Shown one piece after another: positions 4,420 through 7,499 of a stretch of 7,499 nt of DNA (positions within the stretch are counted from its first letter, which is position 1; each line of letters starts with the position of its first letter). This DNA is from Candidatus Peregrinibacteria bacterium. GTDB lineage: Bacteria > Patescibacteriota > Gracilibacteria > Peribacterales > Peribacteraceae. The stretch lies in NCBI GenBank assembly GCA_016866815.1, contig VGKZ01000053.1, positions 1 through 7,499 on the forward strand, given 5' to 3'. Below the pieces are notes generated by a model. That model was not told the origin of the DNA and did not search any database. It saw only the letters and a list, made by a program, of their open reading frames with translations. A program made the translations under genes and the position numbers.

Positions 4420-7400
4420 ATGTACGATCCGTCGTCCGTCGAGGCCAAATGGCAGGCGAAATGGGCAGAGGAAAAAGTCTATGAGGTGAATCTCAAAAGC
4501 GCGAAGAAGCCCTTCTTCACACACGTCATGTTTCCCTATCCCAGCGGCGACAAACTGCACGTGGGGCACTGGTACAACTTCGGACCCGCAGACAGCTATG
4601 CACGGTACAAGAGAATGCAGGGCTACGATGTATTCTCGCCGATGGGATTCGATGCGTTCGGTTTGCCCGCTGAAAACTATGCGATCAAGACCGGCGTTCC
4701 TCCTCAGGAATCGATTCCGGCGAATATCGAAACCATGATTCGTCAGCTCAAGCGCATCGGATGCATGTACGACTGGAACCGTATGGTGAATACATCGCAT
4801 TCTTCCTACTACCAGTGGACGCAGTGGATTTTTCTCCAGATGTTTTCAAACGGTCTTGCGTACAAAAAGAAGGCAAATGTGAATTTCTGTCCCAAGTGCC
4901 AGACGGTTCTTGCAAATGAGCAGGTGTGGGAGGGCAAATGCGAACGGTGCGATTCTGACGTCATTCAGAAGGCTATGGAGCAGTGGTTTCTGAAGACAAC
5001 CCAGTACGCGGAACGTTTACTTGCCGGACTCGACGGCCTGGACTGGCCGGAAAAGACCAAAATCATGCAGAGAAACTGGATTGGGAAGAAAGAGGGGATT
5101 GATGTTACCTACGTTGTCGAGGATGTTTCACGAGGAATTATAGAGATGCCCGTTGGGGCTGAGGTTGGGATGCCCGTTGGGGCTGAGGTTGGGATGCCCG
5201 TTGGGGCTGAGGTTGGGATGCCCGTTAAGGTTAGCCCCCGAATTAATTCGGGGGCTAACATAGAGATGCCCGTTAGCTGGGGAATTAATTCCCCGGCTAA
5301 CCCGATGCGCACAGTACATTTGGTATTCACTCCTAAAGGACGCCGTCAGACCTTTGAAGATCCTCTCAATGCTCGTCGGATTCTTTCCATTCTTGATAGT
5401 ATCGCTTCTCGTCATTCAATTGTCCTTCATGAGGCTTGTGCGATGCCAGATCATGTTCATGTTCTTGTGAGTTTCGATTCCAAGCTTCATCTTGAAAATG
5501 ACGTGGTGAAAAGACTCAAGGGTGCAAGTGCCCGGGAGTATCTGAAGGAGATTTCGTCAGACGCGGGTCACCTATGGGGTGAAGGCAATCATTTTGAGGA
5601 TGTTGCCTCTTCAAAGCAATTTGCCGCTTCGATACAGTACATTCAGAAAAATCCCTCCGAGGATGGATTGCCTGAAAATGACCGCATACTTTCAAAATTG
5701 CCTATAACGATCACCTGTTTTACCACCCGTCCAGACACCAATTTCGGTGCAACATTCATTGTGCTTGCGCCCGAGCATCCCTTCGTCACCAAAATTGTGA
5801 AAGGCGAAATCGCATCTGACAAGAAATCGGAAGTTTCAGCATACGTACAAGCTTCGCTTACCAAGACGGAGCTCGAGCGCCAGGAAGAAGGAATGACGAA
5901 GACAGGAGCCTTCACCGGTCATTATGTTTTGAATACACTCAACGGAAAGAAATTACCTGTCTGGGTTTCCGATTTCGTTCTGGCCGGATTCGGAACGGGG
6001 GCGGTCGTGGGCGTGCCTGGGCATGATCTCCGTGACTTTCAGTTTGCGATAAAATTTGGCATCCCCGTTGTTCGCGTCGTTGTCGGTCCCGACGGTGATA
6101 CGTCGGAAATCACGAAGAGTGAACAGGTACAGGAAGAAGCGGGCATCATGGTGAATTCCGCATTTCTCGATGGCATGGAGATTCACCAGGCGAAGGAAAA
6201 AATCAAAGATCATATGGAAGCGAATGGTTGGGGGAAGCGTGTTGTCACCTACCGTCTCCGTGACTGGTCCATCGGCAGGCAGCGCTACTGGGGCGCGCCG
6301 ATCCCCGTCGTCTACGATCCGGAAGGGAAGCCGCACCCTATTCCGTTAAAACATCTTCCGTGGATTCTGCCGCAGGACGTTGAATTCAAGCCAAAAGGTA
6401 CCGCTCCGCTCGCGCAGAGCAGAGAATTGTTTGAGCGCACAGAGAAGATTTTCGGAAAAGGCTGGACGCCTGAAGTCGACACGATGGATACCTTCGTGTG
6501 CTCCAGTTTCTACTCGTTCATGTACCTCGGTTCGTCGCATGAAGGAGGAGAGTACGAGCAACTTCCTGTCGCAAAAAATATTCCGGTGGATCCGAAGATC
6601 GAGAAGAAGTGGATGCCGGTCAGCATGTACATCGGCGGTGCGGAGCATGCGTGCATGCATCTCATCTATGCACGTTTCGTGAGTATGGCTCTGACCGATT
6701 TCGGTTGTATCACCCATGCAGAGCAGTATCAGAAGCTTGTACATCAGGGCGTCATTACCAATCAGGGAGCCAAGATGAGCAAGAGCAAAGGCAACGTCGT
6801 TTCTCCGGATGCGTTCGTCGATCGACACGGAAGCGATGTGTTTCGCATGTACCTCATGTTCATGGGTCCGTTCACCGAAGGAGGGGACTGGAGCGATACC
6901 GGAATTAAAGGAGTGGACCGGTTTGTGCAGAGGATTTGGAAATTGTGTGAGGATACAAAAGCTGCAAAGGACACAAAGGATTCAAAAGAGGTGATTGCTG
7001 CTCTGCATCGTGCCATCAAAAAAGTCGGTGAGGATATTGAAAGACTGCATTTCAATACGGCGATTGCCGCACTGATGGAACTGCTGAACCTTCTGGAGAA
7101 GCAGACAGCGGTTGCTGCAAGTACCATGCAGGCCTTTGCGAAGATCATCGCTCCTATGGCTCCGCACCTGGCAGAAGAGATCTGGGAAAAGACAGGAGGA
7201 AAGGGATTCATCATCGATCAGCAATGGCCGGAGTACGATCCGAAATTGCTTGTTGCAACGACCGTCGTCATTGCGGTTCAGGTGAACGGGAAGCTGAGAG
7301 GCACTGTTGCAGTTGCGTCCGATGCGTCGGAACAAGACATCATCACCGCAGCCAAGGCTGAACCCAATGTGCGGAAATTCATTGAAGGTGTAGCGGTTAA

Positions 7401-7446
7401 AAAAGAAATCTACGTACAAGGAAAATTGGTCAGTTTGGTGATCTGA
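4420..7446 (+). CDS. leuS: Leucyl-tRNA synthetase with in-frame HUH/Y1 transposase insertion
   Basis: LeuRS charges tRNA-Leu with leucine and edits mischarged amino acids. The frame encodes 1008 residues; without the extra segment it would be about 818, normal for bacteria. Motifs in order: HIGH-type HVGH (47-50); GFDAFGLPAEN; zinc-like CPKC/CERC (157-160 and 174-177); NWIGKKEG; inserted segment (about 238-428); CP1 editing domain with TTRPDT (435-440) and VPGHDLRD (532-539, containing the conserved editing Asp); RDWSIGRQRYWGAPIP; KMSKS (785-789); anticodon-binding helices with FNTAIAALMELLN; and a C-terminal domain ending near VQGKLVSLVI. All LeuRS signatures outside the insertion look intact. 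The ATG at 4420 was chosen because the conserved N-terminus (YDPSSVEAKWQ) follows at once; a TTG at 4384 would place the promoter inside the gene. The insertion sits at the linker into CP1, where an extra domain might be tolerated. Whether the enzyme is active cannot be told from sequence, but no frameshift or stop is present. Confidence 0.95.
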   Translation: MYDPSSVEAKWQAKWAEEKVYEVNLKSAKKPFFTHVMFPYPSGDKLHVGHWYNFGPADSYARYKRMQGYDVFSPMGFDAFGLPAENYAIKTGVPPQESIPANIETMIRQLKRIGCMYDWNRMVNTSHSSYYQWTQWIFLQMFSNGLAYKKKANVNFCPKCQTVLANEQVWEGKCERCDSDVIQKAMEQWFLKTTQYAERLLAGLDGLDWPEKTKIMQRNWIGKKEGIDVTYVVEDVSRGIIEMPVGAEVGMPVGAEVGMPVGAEVGMPVKVSPRINSGANIEMPVSWGINSPANPMRTVHLVFTPKGRRQTFEDPLNARRILSILDSIASRHSIVLHEACAMPDHVHVLVSFDSKLHLENDVVKRLKGASAREYLKEISSDAGHLWGEGNHFEDVASSKQFAASIQYIQKNPSEDGLPENDRILSKLPITITCFTTRPDTNFGATFIVLAPEHPFVTKIVKGEIASDKKSEVSAYVQASLTKTELERQEEGMTKTGAFTGHYVLNTLNGKKLPVWVSDFVLAGFGTGAVVGVPGHDLRDFQFAIKFGIPVVRVVVGPDGDTSEITKSEQVQEEAGIMVNSAFLDGMEIHQAKEKIKDHMEANGWGKRVVTYRLRDWSIGRQRYWGAPIPVVYDPEGKPHPIPLKHLPWILPQDVEFKPKGTAPLAQSRELFERTEKIFGKGWTPEVDTMDTFVCSSFYSFMYLGSSHEGGEYEQLPVAKNIPVDPKIEKKWMPVSMYIGGAEHACMHLIYARFVSMALTDFGCITHAEQYQKLVHQGVITNQGAKMSKSKGNVVSPDAFVDRHGSDVFRMYLMFMGPFTEGGDWSDTGIKGVDRFVQRIWKLCEDTKAAKDTKDSKEVIAALHRAIKKVGEDIERLHFNTAIAALMELLNLLEKQTAVAASTMQAFAKIIAPMAPHLAEEIWEKTGGKGFIIDQQWPEYDPKLLVATTVVIAVQVNGKLRGTVAVASDASEQDIITAAKAEPNVRKFIEGVAVKKEIYVQGKLVSLVI
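5145..5226 (+). repeat. 24-nt tandem repeat, three copies plus a partial fourth
   Basis: The unit begins GATGCCCGTT and is repeated exactly at 5145, 5169 and 5193, with a partial fourth copy at 5217. It is translated as the octapeptide MPVGAEVG three times (LeuRS residues 243-266) followed by MPV. A further GATGCCCGTT occurs at 5265, exactly two periods after the fourth, so the 24-nt phase is kept across the first palindrome. A 15-nt direct repeat (ATAGAGATGCCCGTT) at 5140-5154 and 5260-5274 brackets the array. Confidence 0.93.
5230..5259. repeat. Perfect 30-nt palindrome (REP-like hairpin 1)
   Basis: The left arm is GTTAGCCCCCGAATT and the right arm is its exact reverse complement, so 15 bp could pair (in a real hairpin the AATTAATT centre would form the loop). 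It follows a GATGCCCGTT box and is translated as part of KVSPRINSGAN. Similar GC stems with a GAATT-type centre are typical of the hairpins recognised by REP/IS200 transposases. Confidence 0.93.
5272..5301. repeat. Near-perfect 30-nt palindrome (REP-like hairpin 2)
   Basis: The left arm is GTTAGCTGGGGAATT; the right arm is its reverse complement except for one T/G pair (5278 with 5295), a wobble in RNA. It shares GTTAGC at the foot and the GAATTAATTC centre with hairpin 1, while the GC stem in between is inverted in composition (GGGG instead of CCCC), so base-pairing is conserved though sequence differs. It ends 3 nt before the transposase ATG and is translated as VSWGINSPAN. Confidence 0.92.
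5305..5703 (+). other. IS200-type (Y1_Tnp) HUH transposase domain inside LeuRS
   Basis: Beginning at an internal ATG (5305) about 133 residues match the Y1 transposase layout: first strand TVHLVFTPKGRRQTF; helix LNARRILSILDSIASRH; HUH motif MPDHVHVLVSF with both histidines (LeuRS residues 345 and 347); helix NDVVKRLKGASAREYLKE; HLWGEGNHFEDV; and QYIQKNP with the candidate nucleophile Tyr (residue 407). In known family members this Tyr attacks single-stranded DNA at the foot of hairpins while the two His bind the metal. The domain is close to full length, slightly shorter than IS200 TnpA (about 150). It has no stop codon of its own: the reading continues through ILSKLP into the LeuRS editing domain. 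A separate product could begin at 5305 but would include the rest of LeuRS. Catalytic residues are intact; activity is not proven. Confidence 0.88.
6952..6987 (+). repeat. 9-nt imperfect tandem repeat in leuS
   Basis: Four consecutive 9-nt units (GATACAAAA, GCTGCAAAG, GACACAAAG, GATTCAAAA) encode the tripeptides DTK, AAK, DTK and DSK at LeuRS residues 845-856. They lie in a charged loop between the catalytic core and the anticodon-binding helices, where length varies between species. The shared GAYnCAAAR core suggests expansion of a short repeat. Confidence 0.65.
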
Positions 7447-7472
7447 ATTGAACATTCCGTGATAGGGAAATA

Positions 7473-7499
7473 TTGACAAAAACAGTCCATGGTTTATTA
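7473..7499 (+). promoter_or_regulatory. Promoter at right edge, driving a gene beyond the window
   Basis: A perfect TTGACA (7473-7478) is followed after 16 nt by TATTA, cut by the window end at 7499. This is the only feature in the 53 bases after leuS; no terminator hairpin is visible there. It suggests a new transcription unit starts just outside. Confidence 0.5.

Larger units (their letters stand above)
5131..5703 (+). mobile_element. IS200/REP (RAYT)-like element inserted in frame in leuS
   Basis: About 573 bp interrupt LeuRS between VTYVVEDVS and ITITCFTTRPDT, segments that are nearly adjacent in ordinary bacterial LeuRS. The segment contains, in order, a 24-nt tandem repeat, a perfect 30-nt palindrome, a second near-identical palindrome, and an IS200-type Y1 transposase reading frame. 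This is the composition of REP-associated tyrosine transposase units or of IS200 elements with subterminal hairpins. Its length is a multiple of three and every codon is open. The edges are approximate, being judged from where LeuRS similarity stops and resumes. No target duplication is seen, as expected for this class of single-strand transposon. No hairpin is obvious at the right end. Confidence 0.82.

Noticed and set aside
5145..5226. Possible CRISPR-like array
   Set aside because: The units are directly adjacent with no unique spacers and no cas genes nearby; it is a plain tandem repeat.
5109..5415. Minus-strand open frames across the repeats (NGHPNLSP-type repeated peptides)
   Set aside because: They are antisense readings of the 24-nt repeat and palindromes inside leuS; they have no gene-like content outside the repeat and no promoter.
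5131..5703. Intein or self-splicing intron in leuS
   Set aside because: No Cys/Ser start or His-Asn end as in inteins, no intein blocks, and no group I or II intron features; the content matches a Y1 transposase unit.

Overview
The window holds seven genes on both strands with very little spacer: the last codons of an unidentified gene, a DUF1622 membrane protein, a YbaB/EbfC nucleoid protein, the MltG murein transglycosylase, a small exported protein, a LOG/SLOG nucleotide-binding protein, the ribosome-assembly GTPase Der, and leucyl-tRNA synthetase (LeuRS). UGA is used as a normal stop (at the ends of YbaB, the LOG-like protein, Der and LeuRS), which excludes the UGA=Gly lineages. The compact layout, near absence of Shine-Dalgarno sequences and LeuRS sequence style suggest an uncultivated bacterium of the Candidate Phyla Radiation type, possibly near Peregrinibacteria. 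That placement is a low-confidence inference.

Layout. Positions 1-90 carry the end of a plus-strand gene that converges on the minus-strand DUF1622 gene (101-550). The DUF1622 gene diverges from a plus-strand ybaB-mltG pair (695-2051), whose junction contains a repeat-hairpin. A well-formed promoter at 2096-2124 then drives the 61-residue exported protein (2133-2318) and the LOG-like gene (2324-3001). The latter meets der (minus strand, 3002-4339) stop to stop with no bases between. The 80-bp gap between der and leuS contains back-to-back promoters. leuS fills 4420-7446, and a new promoter begins at the right edge.

The standout feature is inside leuS. The 1008-residue open frame is about 190 residues longer than expected because an IS200/REP-type element lies in frame where the catalytic core leads into the CP1 editing domain. 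The extra segment (about 5131-5703) consists of a 24-nt tandem repeat, two 30-nt palindromes and an HUH/Y1 transposase domain with both histidines and the catalytic tyrosine present. It ends without a stop codon and runs directly into the editing-domain motif TTRPDT. The LeuRS signature motifs on both sides are intact, so an essential tRNA synthetase appears to carry a complete, translated single-strand transposase domain as an internal insertion.

Together the genes are mostly housekeeping: translation (LeuRS), ribosome maturation (Der), cell-wall synthesis (MltG) and nucleoid or recombination functions (YbaB). Three promoters (upstream of the 61-residue protein, der and leuS) have their -10 box only 7-8 nt before the start codon, which points to leaderless mRNAs.
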